Positions 18,763-26,492 of a stretch of 32,074 nucleotides of DNA are shown piece after piece (the first letter of the stretch is position 1; each line of letters starts with the position of its first letter). Source of the stretch: Candidatus Hydrothermarchaeota archaeon (lineage in GTDB: Archaea > Hydrothermarchaeota > Hydrothermarchaeia > Hydrothermarchaeales > BMS3B); contig WANW01000037.1 of the NCBI GenBank assembly GCA_015521615.1, forward strand, positions 1 to 32,074, given 5' to 3'. Made by a program: the position numbers and the translations under genes. The notes below the pieces were generated by a model that made no database searches, was not told the DNA's origin, and saw only the letters and a program-made list of their open reading frames with translations.

Positions 18763-20673
18763 ATGACGGGTGGTATATTCGGGACTCTGGAGTACTGGGT
18801 AAACCGAGCATTTACATCGAGATACAACCCCCTTTACTATCTTGGTCAGATTTCAGTATTTTTGTTTATCCTTCTTGCCATAAGCGGGGTGTACATGCTG
18901 CCTTTTTACAAAATAAATGTTGAAAAGGCGTACGACTCCGTGGAGGGCATCACCCAGGATGTGGTGGGCGGGGTGATGCGCAGCATCCACCGCTATGCCG
19001 CGGATGCTCTGGTTGTGGTGCTGTTCCTCCATGGGCTTAAAACATTTATAGCACGCAGATTCTGGCAGAGCCGCTGGGTTGTGTGGGTCTCTGGTATAGC
19101 GCTTTTTGGTGTTGTGCTCATCGAAGGACTCACCGGCTACTGGATGGTCTGGGACCAGCGTGCTCAGCTTGTTGCAATTACCACAACGGAGTTTCTGGAT
19201 GTTCTGCCGATATTTCCAAAGCCCCTGTCCATGGCAATCGTCAGCGAGGGCAGTGTCACAAACCTGCTCTTCTTCGCAGTGGTTTTTGTGCACATTGCAC
19301 TGCCCCTCTTCTCATTAGCTCTGGTGCTGCTGCACTTCTCAAGGTTCGCTAAGGCTGTACTTCTACCTCCAAGGCGGCTAATGCTGGCAAGCCTAGGCGC
19401 AGTGCTTGTGCTTGCGCTGACAAAGCCTGCGCTCAGCGCACCGCAGGCGGAGCTAAGCCGTGCACTGGTCAATGTGCCCATTGACTGGTTCTACATGTTT
19501 GCACTCCCAGTAATAAGGTGGCAACCTCAGTTAGCCTGGTTGCTGCTCTTCACCATTGCAGCACTCCTTCTCTTAGTTCCCAGGCTGCTTCGTGGTGATA
19601 ATGTTAAAGCGGAGGTTGACAGCAAAGCCTGTGTGGGGTGTGAGCTATGCTACTCAGACTGCCCCTACAGCGCCATAACCATGGTTAAAAGCGGTGACAG
19701 AACCATTGCTGAAGTTGCCGGCGAGAGGTGCGCTGGCTGCGGCACCTGTATAGGTTCCTGCAACTTCAATGCAGTCATGCTGGGAGACCTGAATCTGGAA
19801 GCTCTGGAGCGTGAGGTCAGGGCGCTTGTGAAAAAGGGTAGACCCCTCGTGATAAGGTGTGAGCACTGCCTTGGGCGGGAGGTGGATGATAAACTTAAAG
19901 ACGCCGGAGCGGGGGTGCTTACTCTGCGCTGCCTTGGTATTGTGAACCCCTCGCTTCTCAGCGCAGCGCTGGATGCAGGCGCTGAGACAGTGATTCTGGC
20001 TGGTTGCAAGCCGGGCGACTGCCGCTACCGCCTGGGCAACCTCTGGACCAGAGCGAGGGTAGCGGGTGAGAGGGCGCCTGTACTCAAGGAAAGGAGGAAG
20101 GAGCGTATAAAAACCTGCTGGCTCATGCCCGGAGAGGAGGACGTGCTCCTGCACGAGGTAGAGGCCGCTGGTAAAGAGGTGTGTGTCGAGGAGAAGCCGG
20201 TGCTTCCGCTGGTGCTGCTATTCACCGTGCTTGCAGTGCTCCCCCTGTGGTACTTCTCCACATCACCCGCGTACTCCCTGATTCAGGAGGACAGAGGGAT
20301 GCTGCTATTTACAATGAGCCACCTGAGTGAGCGCCTTGTGCCGTGCAGGGAGCCGACGGTGGAGGAGATAAAGGCGGGGAACATAACCACCTGCCCCAGG
20401 GAGCGCTCGCCGGTGGAGGTTGTGATCTACATTGATGGCAAACCGGCCCTGAGTAAGGTCTACAAGCCCTCGGGTTTGTGGAAGGATGGGCCCAGCTATG
20501 CATATGAGAGGATTGAGGTTGAGCCGGGGGTGCACAGCGTGGCTGTAAAAATAAGGGATGTTGTGGAAGGAGGGCCAAGCTACACCTATGAGGAGAGCGT
20601 GGAGTTTGAGGCAGGCAGGATTGTAGCACTGAGGTTTGAGAGGGGCACATTCTCCCTGAGCACGGGTGAGTAA
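18763..20673 (+). CDS. Cytochrome b / polyferredoxin / MvhD-domain fusion
   Basis: A 636-residue fusion. Residues 1-200 resemble cytochrome b6: four helices with two bis-His pairs spaced HX13H (His76/His90 and His177/His191). A shorter segment, VPIDWFYMFALPVIRW near 240, recalls subunit IV. Two [4Fe-4S] motifs follow (CVGCELCYSDCP at 290, CAGCGTCIGSCN at 323). Residues 360-430 resemble MvhD, the iron-sulfur subunit linking hydrogenase to heterodisulfide reductase (Cys366, 369, 390, 415, 420; AGCKPGDCRYRLGN). One more helix and a beta-rich tail close the protein. A TTG at 18754 is in frame, but ATG 18763 fits the promoter. A role as an electron conduit between cytoplasmic Fe-S carriers and the membrane is inference. 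Confidence 0.85.
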   Translation: MTGGIFGTLEYWVNRAFTSRYNPLYYLGQISVFLFILLAISGVYMLPFYKINVEKAYDSVEGITQDVVGGVMRSIHRYAADALVVVLFLHGLKTFIARRFWQSRWVVWVSGIALFGVVLIEGLTGYWMVWDQRAQLVAITTTEFLDVLPIFPKPLSMAIVSEGSVTNLLFFAVVFVHIALPLFSLALVLLHFSRFAKAVLLPPRRLMLASLGAVLVLALTKPALSAPQAELSRALVNVPIDWFYMFALPVIRWQPQLAWLLLFTIAALLLLVPRLLRGDNVKAEVDSKACVGCELCYSDCPYSAITMVKSGDRTIAEVAGERCAGCGTCIGSCNFNAVMLGDLNLEALEREVRALVKKGRPLVIRCEHCLGREVDDKLKDAGAGVLTLRCLGIVNPSLLSAALDAGAETVILAGCKPGDCRYRLGNLWTRARVAGERAPVLKERRKERIKTCWLMPGEEDVLLHEVEAAGKEVCVEEKPVLPLVLLFTVLAVLPLWYFSTSPAYSLIQEDRGMLLFTMSHLSERLVPCREPTVEEIKAGNITTCPRERSPVEVVIYIDGKPALSKVYKPSGLWKDGPSYAYERIEVEPGVHSVAVKIRDVVEGGPSYTYEESVEFEAGRIVALRFERGTFSLSTGE

Positions 20674-21021
20674 ATGGGCACCTCAGCTATAATTGCGGCT
20701 CTGCTGTCTGTGCTTCTGCTTCTTCTCCTTATCAAGCTTCTGCCAATACTGCGTGGCGGCAGGGAGCTCAGGATGGTTATCCTCGAAGAGCTGTGCAATG
20801 GCTGCGGAAATTGTGTAATCGCATGCCCCGCGAATGCAATTAAAAGTGAGGTGAGCGGAGGTAAGGGGGTAAGCGAAGGTGTGGTAATGCGGGTCGGCGA
20901 GGGTGTTGTTATTGAGATTGACATGAGTATGTGCGAGAGGGTAAAGAATCCAAATGCAGAGGAGCCGTGCAGAGCTTGCATCGACGCATGCCCGATGGAT
21001 GCAATAGATTTTACCTATTAA
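20674..21021 (+). CDS. Membrane-anchored two-cluster ferredoxin
   Basis: 115 residues. An N-terminal membrane helix (residues 4-26) is followed by two cysteine sets. The first is CNGCGNCVIACP (Cys41, 44, 47, 51), which resembles FwdG/polyferredoxin sequences. The second is Cys87 with CRACIDACP (Cys99, 102, 106), whose first cysteine is 12 residues before the next, an atypical spacing. The ATG directly follows the stop of the cytochrome b fusion (TAA|ATG), so the two proteins are made together and probably form one membrane complex. The 3' end overlaps the convergent oxidase-like gene by 11 bases. Confidence 0.87.
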   Translation: MGTSAIIAALLSVLLLLLLIKLLPILRGGRELRMVILEELCNGCGNCVIACPANAIKSEVSGGKGVSEGVVMRVGEGVVIEIDMSMCERVKNPNAEEPCRACIDACPMDAIDFTY

Positions 21022-22285
21022 CCCTGAGCAGCGCGAGGAGCACATTTGCCACAAAGGCTGCGCCGCCGAGTACGGCAATGATGGAGCCGAAGCCCATGAC
21101 ATTCATTGCAATCGCCGTAATGGGATCCTCATAGCCTGCGGTTTTTCTTGGCGCATTGTAGGTACCGGCCCAGAAGAGGCCCAGGATTATCAGGAGCAGC
21201 CCGATGCCATAGAGATAGGGTTGGAGTCGGGCGATGCGCTGGCTGTATATGGCTATGTTTAACCTCTTCAGCATAAGGTAGCTCATTCCCATGAAGGCAA
21301 GTGTAACCGCACCCAGAACGCCATGGTAGTGTGCCGGCACGCGAAGATCAGCGCCGGTTATGAAGAAGCCCATGGCACCGCCGACGCCGAAGAGGAGAAG
21401 GGAGAGCACCAGCGAGGAGAGCTCTGGTTTGTGCAGGGGCAGCTTTGCCGGAGCGGTGAGGGCTCTGATCACAATCAGTGCCAGTGGAATGCTGGGCAGG
21501 GCTATGCCGTACATCATTGCCTTGGTAAACAGCTCATACTGCTCTCCCCTGGGGAAGAAGTAAATGCCCGGCATGAGCATTGCCACCAGCAGGTAGAGGA
21601 GCATAAGTCTCCTTATGAGGGGGGAGTCCAGCCTTGCGTGTAGCACCTCCTCAAGGAGAATGAACCAGGCCACAACCATGGCGAGGGTGCTTGCGACCTG
21701 AAACACATGCCCGGGGCCCCACACCAGCGCGCGGTAGTTGGCTCCGTTTATGAAGGCTGAGGAGAAGAAGCTCAGGAAGGTTATCAGAATTATGAACCCT
21801 GTGAGGAGCATGCCGTAACCGGCAAGATTAAGCTTCTGCACAGTGCGAACATGGGATATGTAGGCAACAATTGTTGTGCCCACGCCGATGGCCACGAGTA
21901 TTAAGCCAGCGAAGTAGGCGGGATGCTCCAGCAGTGGGAAGTAGTCTATTAGCAGTGGCCTGCCGAGGTTGAGCAGCGCGGAGAGGGCTATTAAAGCCAT
22001 GCCAGCACTTGCCGGGTAGAGCCCCATGCCAAAGCCTCTGTGCTTGAGCTCACCCAGCCTGCTGGCGCAGTAGCACCAGAGTACAGCCTCAAAGCCAAGG
22101 AACCACACCACCACTGCGAAGATTACGTGGGTGACGAGGGCTACCTTGAAGAACTCTGTACTTGGGAGCAGCTTAACAGCAGGTGTGCGTGCCATTGCGG
22201 CGAAGAAGGCAAATACACCTGCAAAAACCAGAGAGAGGATGGAAAAAAGGAGCCAGCGGTAGAGGTACCGCGAATTTCTGCTCAA
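21011..22285 (-). CDS. Heme-copper oxidase-like subunit I lacking two CuB ligands
   Basis: 424 residues, about a dozen membrane helices. It keeps candidate heme ligands: His53 in helix II (low-spin heme), and His319/His321 in VPAHYHGVLGAVTLAFMGM, the helix X pattern shared with its neighbour. His193 in GPGHVFQ matches the first CuB ligand, but the His-His pair of helix VII is absent; the aligned region reads IYFFPRGEQYE. The protein therefore probably cannot bind CuB normally. The start is TTG at 22285, supported by GGAGG 7 bases upstream; no ATG lies nearby. It follows the IIa gene by 13 bases. Its reaction is unknown. Confidence 0.8.
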   Translation of the reverse strand: MSRNSRYLYRWLLFSILSLVFAGVFAFFAAMARTPAVKLLPSTEFFKVALVTHVIFAVVVWFLGFEAVLWCYCASRLGELKHRGFGMGLYPASAGMALIALSALLNLGRPLLIDYFPLLEHPAYFAGLILVAIGVGTTIVAYISHVRTVQKLNLAGYGMLLTGFIILITFLSFFSSAFINGANYRALVWGPGHVFQVASTLAMVVAWFILLEEVLHARLDSPLIRRLMLLYLLVAMLMPGIYFFPRGEQYELFTKAMMYGIALPSIPLALIVIRALTAPAKLPLHKPELSSLVLSLLLFGVGGAMGFFITGADLRVPAHYHGVLGAVTLAFMGMSYLMLKRLNIAIYSQRIARLQPYLYGIGLLLIILGLFWAGTYNAPRKTAGYEDPITAIAMNVMGFGSIIAVLGGAAFVANVLLALLRVNR

Positions 22286-22298
22286 CTCTGCTCCTCCG

Positions 22299-22418
22299 CT
22301 ACCTGAGCACCCAGACTCCGCTGAGCCATATCCAGTTCACTACGTAGAAGAGTACAAATACCACAAAGAATATAAGCACCAGAGCAAGTGTGCCCTTGGG
22401 TCTTACCTCTTCCTCCAT
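22299..22418 (-). CDS. ba3-type oxidase small subunit IIa
   Basis: A 39-residue, single-helix protein beginning MEEEVRPKGTLALVLIFF. It resembles the 34-residue subunit IIa of Thermus ba3 oxidase, which also starts with a short acidic stretch and PKGALAV before one helix. In ba3 oxidase this subunit fills a gap beside subunit I left by the missing helix of subunit II. The ATG lies 2 bases after the subunit I stop, with GGAGG in the end of subunit I. It supports assigning the adjacent enzyme to the B family. Confidence 0.8.
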   Translation of the reverse strand: MEEEVRPKGTLALVLIFFVVFVLFYVVNWIWLSGVWVLR

Positions 22419-22420
22419 CC

Positions 22421-23935
22421 TCAGAGCCTCCTTCCTTTAATCAGTGTGGCCACAGCTATGAGTGCAAAGAGCAGTGCACCGAGGAAGGCGAGCATACCGC
22501 CTATACCGAGCACTGCCAGCCAGAAGTAGGCTGTTGGGTCGTACTCGAAGGCAAAGCCGGAGCCACCGAAGCTGGTGATGTCAGCATGCCTCCTGGGCAC
22601 ACCGTAGAGACCAGCGCCCTGCATGCCAATCGAGACAAGTGCTATGCCTATACCGAATATCCAGGGCTGGTACACTGCAAGGCTCTTGCCCACAATCTCC
22701 CGTCTGAATATCAGCGGCAGCACATAGTAGGTTATGCCCATAAATGCCAGAGTGGTACCTCCTGCAACGGTGCCGTGGAAGTGCCCGGGCACAGCGAGGG
22801 TGTTGTGGAATCTTATATTGAGCTGCTCTGTGCCCTGAATGACGCCGCTTATCCCGCCGAGGAAGCCAAAGACGATTATTGACAGGACGAGCGCCGAGAA
22901 GGATGGATTCTTCCAGGGAGCCTTCCACAGCCACTCGAAGAGGCCCCGGTTGAGCCCCTTCTTGCGCTGCGCCACCTCTATCGCGGCGGGCACAGCGAAG
23001 GCGTGCATCATGCTCGCAAGCACCGCAAGGTACATCGCATAGCTGGTGTTCCATATTTTCCAGGCGGAGCTCACGCCGGGGTCTACAAGCAGGTGGTGGG
23101 CCGAGGCGATGTTTATGAAGAGTATGTAGAAGAGGAAGGCAAGGCGGCTGAACTTTTCGCTGATTGTTGTGCCTCCGACGGTGAGGTAGGCGAGCAGATA
23201 CCAGATTGCTATCATCGCAGCCACATTTATCTGCTGCGAGGGATGCCCGAAGGCCCAGAACACTATCCTGTAGGTTAGTGCATCCCAGGTTGGCGCAATG
23301 CCCATGGACCAGAGGAGAGTCGGAACCAGTGCAGCAGCACCAAAGAGCAGTGTGCTCACCGCAATTATTGCCGCTGTAAGGGCACCGAACACAACCAGCG
23401 GCAGCGAACCCTTGTACGTCTTCTCCTTCCTTGCGATGTAGAGCGTGGCTAAGAAGTTGAACACCGCAATAAGTGCCCCAACTGCAAAGAGGATTACGGA
23501 GAGGTAGTAGCCGGGCGTTGCCTTGAGCGGGACGTAGGAGGTGAACATTATGGCATTTTTCGCCGGGTTGGTGAGCACAGTTATGTTTGTGCCCAGAGCG
23601 CCTATAAGCATCAGGGCGTAGGCGACCCAGCCCAGCTTGGGCGAAGCGAGGCGGGAGTTGAGCATCACTGCACCTGCGAAGTAGAGCACTGCCACCTCGA
23701 AGAAGATTATCCAGAAGCCAAGCATGTTCCAGCCGTGGAGGGTGACAAACTTGTAGTAATCCATGGGGCGGAGCAGGTGCACAGTCTCCCACCTGGTGAG
23801 CGCAACCAGCAGAGCCATTATCGCTCCAACAAGCAGCGCAACCACTGCAGTCACTGCATTAACTTTAATGAGCTTCTCCGCAGGTAAGTGAACTTTAAAT
23901 CCCGTCACCGGGCAGGTCCTGAAATCTTCAGCCAT
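22421..23935 (-). CDS. B-family heme-copper reductase subunit I, Tyr replaced by Gln
   Basis: 504 residues, about 13 helices. All six metal-binding histidines are visible: His67 (low-spin heme), His231, His280 and His281 (CuB), His385 (active-site heme) and His387 (low-spin heme). Spacing matches Thermus ba3 oxidase almost residue for residue, and SAHHLLVDPGV and VPGHFHGTVAGG are ba3-like. In helix VI, however, the motif is HPSQQ, so the position of the cross-linked Tyr (His+4) is Gln235. O2 reductases need this Tyr, whereas NO reductases lack it. With NirS nearby, a B-family CuA-type NO reductase is favoured over an oxidase. Not proven. Confidence 0.88.
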   Translation of the reverse strand: MAEDFRTCPVTGFKVHLPAEKLIKVNAVTAVVALLVGAIMALLVALTRWETVHLLRPMDYYKFVTLHGWNMLGFWIIFFEVAVLYFAGAVMLNSRLASPKLGWVAYALMLIGALGTNITVLTNPAKNAIMFTSYVPLKATPGYYLSVILFAVGALIAVFNFLATLYIARKEKTYKGSLPLVVFGALTAAIIAVSTLLFGAAALVPTLLWSMGIAPTWDALTYRIVFWAFGHPSQQINVAAMIAIWYLLAYLTVGGTTISEKFSRLAFLFYILFINIASAHHLLVDPGVSSAWKIWNTSYAMYLAVLASMMHAFAVPAAIEVAQRKKGLNRGLFEWLWKAPWKNPSFSALVLSIIVFGFLGGISGVIQGTEQLNIRFHNTLAVPGHFHGTVAGGTTLAFMGITYYVLPLIFRREIVGKSLAVYQPWIFGIGIALVSIGMQGAGLYGVPRRHADITSFGGSGFAFEYDPTAYFWLAVLGIGGMLAFLGALLFALIAVATLIKGRRL

Positions 23936-23944
23936 TTCGCCACC

Positions 23945-24472
23945 TCACTCCACTATTATCTTTCCAACCATAAACTGGTGCCCCGGTCCGCAGTATTCGT
24001 TGCAAACCACGCGGTACTCGCCCGCCTCTGTGGGTGTAACGGTGAGTACGTAGTCGTAGCCGGGTATTACCATGAAGTTGATATTCATTGGATATACCGA
24101 GAAGCCGTGCAGCACGTCCGCCGAGGATATGTGCAGACGGTAGGTTTCGCCCTTCTTGAGCTTAATCACAGGATCCCAGCTGAACTGCCTGCCAAGGAAG
24201 TAGACATCACTCCCCGGTGGGGGCTCAACCACAGGTACGCCGTTCTCCTCACCAACCTTGTACTTCTCAATAAACTCTTTGGTAAGCTTTACGTACTCCT
24301 CAGGCGTCACTTTATAGGTCTCTGTGGATGGATTCTGCTTGCCGTATATATGCCATAGCGGCATCATCACAAACATAACAATCGCCCACAGTATAGCTAT
24401 GGTTACCCAGAGCTTCTCTTCCTTCGGAACCTTCTGGTTCCACCACACTCCTTCTGGAGGTGCAACGCTCAT
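23945..24472 (-). CDS. CuA-containing heme-copper reductase subunit II
   Basis: 175 residues, one N-terminal helix (about residues 20-43) and an extracytoplasmic cupredoxin domain. The complete CuA site is present: His122, Cys157, Cys161, His165 and Met168, in the motif CNEYCGPGHQFM. Length and the single helix agree with ba3-type subunit II. It receives electrons, probably from a small copper protein or cytochrome c not encoded here, and passes them to subunit I, which begins 9 bases downstream. CuA loading would involve the SCO1-type protein at 16780-17364. Confidence 0.93.
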   Translation of the reverse strand: MSVAPPEGVWWNQKVPKEEKLWVTIAILWAIVMFVMMPLWHIYGKQNPSTETYKVTPEEYVKLTKEFIEKYKVGEENGVPVVEPPPGSDVYFLGRQFSWDPVIKLKKGETYRLHISSADVLHGFSVYPMNINFMVIPGYDYVLTVTPTEAGEYRVVCNEYCGPGHQFMVGKIIVE

Positions 24473-24489
24473 CTCTCCACCACCCTATC

Positions 24490-24642
24490 TCACTTAGTGG
24501 GAACATTGAAGGCTTCTATTAGTCCCCAGGCGACATAGGAAATCGCCAGAATCAGAAAGCTCGCAACCAGAAGCAGCCACATGTTGTCAAGATAACGCTG
24601 TGGTGCAGGTATCTCTTCCCGTATTTCTTCTTTTGCCTCCAT
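24490..24642 (-). CDS. Small one-helix protein of the oxidase operon
   Basis: A 50-residue protein with an acidic, charged N-terminus (MEAKEEIREEIPAPQ) and one hydrophobic helix (MWLLLVASFLILAISYVAW). It is the first gene of the operon, ending 17 bases before subunit II. Position and form suggest an accessory subunit of the heme-copper enzyme, comparable with the small Cba proteins of archaeal ba3 oxidases, but no specific family is recognised. Confidence 0.7.
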   Translation of the reverse strand: MEAKEEIREEIPAPQRYLDNMWLLLVASFLILAISYVAWGLIEAFNVPTK

Positions 24643-24673
24643 GATTTTCAAGTCGTCTTTCCCAGATAATAAT

Positions 24674-24705
24674 GTTATATCAAAATATTATGCCTGTTTA
24701 AATAC
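24674..24705 (-). repeat. 32-bp direct repeat, copy 1 (oxidase operon promoter)
   Basis: An exact 32-bp match to 26542-26573; allowing one inserted base the match extends to about 40. On the minus strand it begins GTATTTAAAC, a TATA-like box about 60 bases before the ATG at 24642, followed by CATAATATTTTGATA, which also occurs in the HTH_10 regulator promoter. It therefore probably contains the oxidase operon promoter and an operator. Confidence 0.8.
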
Positions 24706-24732
24706 CACCCCCTTTCTGGGTCGGCCACAGTT

Positions 24733-24772
24733 CATAGAAAAACAAAAAACAGGGGCGTCATGCAGGACGCCC
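24733..24772 (-). terminator. Hairpin and T-run terminator after nirS
   Basis: On the minus strand, 4 bases beyond the nirS stop, GGGCGTC-CTGCAT-GACGCCC forms a perfect 7-bp hairpin (24753-24772) followed by CTGTTTTTTGTTTTT. This is a textbook intrinsic-style terminator and separates nirS from the oxidase operon downstream. Confidence 0.8.
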
Positions 24773-24776
24773 TTGT

Positions 24777-26447
24777 TCAGTATATGTCGTTGGCGGTGTT
24801 GTACACATTGAACTTGCCCGTTGGGGTGACCAGGTTCTTTATTCTTGCCTTCTCTGAAAGCGTCTTGTCATCGTATATTACTATCTCGCCCGTCTTACCA
24901 GGTTCGTCGATTTTGCCCCAGACGCTCACCCAGACTTCGTCTCCAGCTTTGTTGTACTCTATGTGCATCGCCCTGCCGTAGTCCGCAACCTCCCAGCACT
25001 TGTACACCTCGTCGGGAAACTTCTTTGAGATTACGCAGACGCTGCGCTGAATCTTTTCGTCTGGATTGAGGGTGTGGTCTACCCATATCCACTCGCTCTT
25101 TGGATGTGTCTTTATGAACAGACTGCCACCACCGAGGAGCTTCACCTTGCGGACCACCTTCCAGGCGTACTCGGGGTGGTTCTCGGGATCAGTGCCGATT
25201 ACTGACATCAGCCCCTCACCGAGGTGTACCGTCGCCCACACCGGACCATAGGTGGGGTCCACCCAGTTGGCCCCTCGCCCGGGATGCGGGACCTTGCCGG
25301 TCTCAACAAGCGCCACCACCTTCTCTTCCTTGGCGTCCAGCACCACTATCTTGTTTCTCTTGTTGGCTGCGACGAGGAAATAGCGCTTGCTTGCATCCCA
25401 GCCGCCATCGTGAAGGAAGCGGTCCGCCTCTATCATTTTGATTGCCGGATTGTGGACATCCGAGTAGTCCACCAGCCATATCTGGCCCGTCTCCTTCACA
25501 TTCACTATCCACTGGGGCTTGAAGTGAGACGCCACGATGCTCGCCACTCTGGGCTCCGGATGGTACTCCTCCGTATCGTAGGTGTAGCTTCTGGTGCTAA
25601 CCACCTTTATCGGCTCGAGGGTGGCACCGTCCAGTATGACAAAGTGGGGCGGCCAGTAGCAGCCAATGATTACGTACTTGTCATAAAAGTCTCCGAGCTC
25701 TCCTCTGTACTTGCTCACCTCAATTGAGCGCGCGTCATAGCATGCCCTTATCTCGGCCACCTTGTCGGGCTTCTCCATCCACAGGTCTATCATGGTCGCC
25801 TTGCCGTCACGTCCTATAGTATAGACGTACCTGCCCGTTGCGGACATTCGCGATATGTGCACCGCATAGCCGGTGTTGATGGTGCTGACAACCTCCTTAG
25901 TGTCACCATCAATTATTGCAACCTTTCCCGCATCCCTCAGAGTTACAGAGAAGAAGTTCTGCCAGTCGCGATTGTGCTGTGGTGAGGTGGGTCGCTCCTC
26001 AGGAGGCACAAAGACCTTCCATGTGTTCTTCATATCCGCCAGGGACATCTCCGGCGGTGTGGGCGGCTCCTCCTGTATGAACCTGGCAAGAAGCTCAGTA
26101 TCCTCCTCGCTCAGCACACCCTGATGCCCCCAGTCAGGCATGCCCCTGGGCGTGCCACCGAAGATTATAGCCTTAAGAACGGCGGTGCCCTTTGGCAGCG
26201 TCTTATCAGGTGTAAGCGCGGGTCCGGTGGCCCCCTTTCTGAGCACCCCGTGGCAGCCAGCACAGCGGTCAAAGTATATCTGTTTTGCCCTTTCAAATTC
26301 CTCCTTGGTGAGGGTGAATTTCCCGGACTCCTCAGGTGGGGATGTGGGTTCTGGCGTAACGGGTGCAGTTGCGGGCGCTGATTGCTTTGCCGTGCAGCCG
26401 GCGAATACCACTAAAAAAAGCAGTACAATTGGAATTTTACATCTCAT
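24777..26447 (-). CDS. nirS: Cytochrome cd1 nitrite reductase, lipoprotein form
   Basis: 556 residues, reduces nitrite to NO outside the membrane. A signal peptide ends in lipobox VFAGC (Cys18), then a Pro-rich linker, a cytochrome c domain (CAGCH at 62-66, likely axial Met103) and an eight-bladed heme d1 propeller. TGYAVHISRMSATGRY holds the expected d1 ligand His197. YHPEPRVASIVASH and FLHDGGWD hold the candidate catalytic histidines (308, 346). The C-terminus TGKFNVYNTANDIY matches true NirS. These features favour NirS over the related NirN or NirF. No heme d1 synthesis gene is in the window. GGAGG is 9 bases before the ATG. Confidence 0.95.
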   Translation of the reverse strand: MRCKIPIVLLFLVVFAGCTAKQSAPATAPVTPEPTSPPEESGKFTLTKEEFERAKQIYFDRCAGCHGVLRKGATGPALTPDKTLPKGTAVLKAIIFGGTPRGMPDWGHQGVLSEEDTELLARFIQEEPPTPPEMSLADMKNTWKVFVPPEERPTSPQHNRDWQNFFSVTLRDAGKVAIIDGDTKEVVSTINTGYAVHISRMSATGRYVYTIGRDGKATMIDLWMEKPDKVAEIRACYDARSIEVSKYRGELGDFYDKYVIIGCYWPPHFVILDGATLEPIKVVSTRSYTYDTEEYHPEPRVASIVASHFKPQWIVNVKETGQIWLVDYSDVHNPAIKMIEADRFLHDGGWDASKRYFLVAANKRNKIVVLDAKEEKVVALVETGKVPHPGRGANWVDPTYGPVWATVHLGEGLMSVIGTDPENHPEYAWKVVRKVKLLGGGSLFIKTHPKSEWIWVDHTLNPDEKIQRSVCVISKKFPDEVYKCWEVADYGRAMHIEYNKAGDEVWVSVWGKIDEPGKTGEIVIYDDKTLSEKARIKNLVTPTGKFNVYNTANDIY

Positions 26448-26492
26448 TTAAGACATCCTCCTGCTCTTTCGGACTATCACCTCCAATTCTCA

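Noticed and set aside
22581-23792. 403-codon minus-strand frame inside the oxidase subunit I gene
   Set aside because: It is in another phase of a gene with all expected membrane helices and heme ligands. Its own composition (many His, Arg, Pro, Cys) is typical of a shadow frame.
22421-23935. Straight annotation as aa3/ba3 cytochrome c oxidase
   Set aside because: The missing active-site Tyr (HPSQQ) and nirS neighbourhood make O2 reduction doubtful, so it is reported as a B-family reductase with NO reductase favoured.
24753-24772. Hairpin as part of a CRISPR-like or mobile repeat
   Set aside because: It is single copy, directly follows nirS and leads into T runs, so a terminator explains it. 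No CRISPR array, transposase or terminal inverted repeat was seen anywhere in the window.
26446-26478. Ten-codon GTG frame overlapping the nirS start (possible upstream leader peptide)
   Set aside because: It has part of a GGAGG sequence nearby but is too short to judge. The GGAGG at this place is explained by the nirS binding site.
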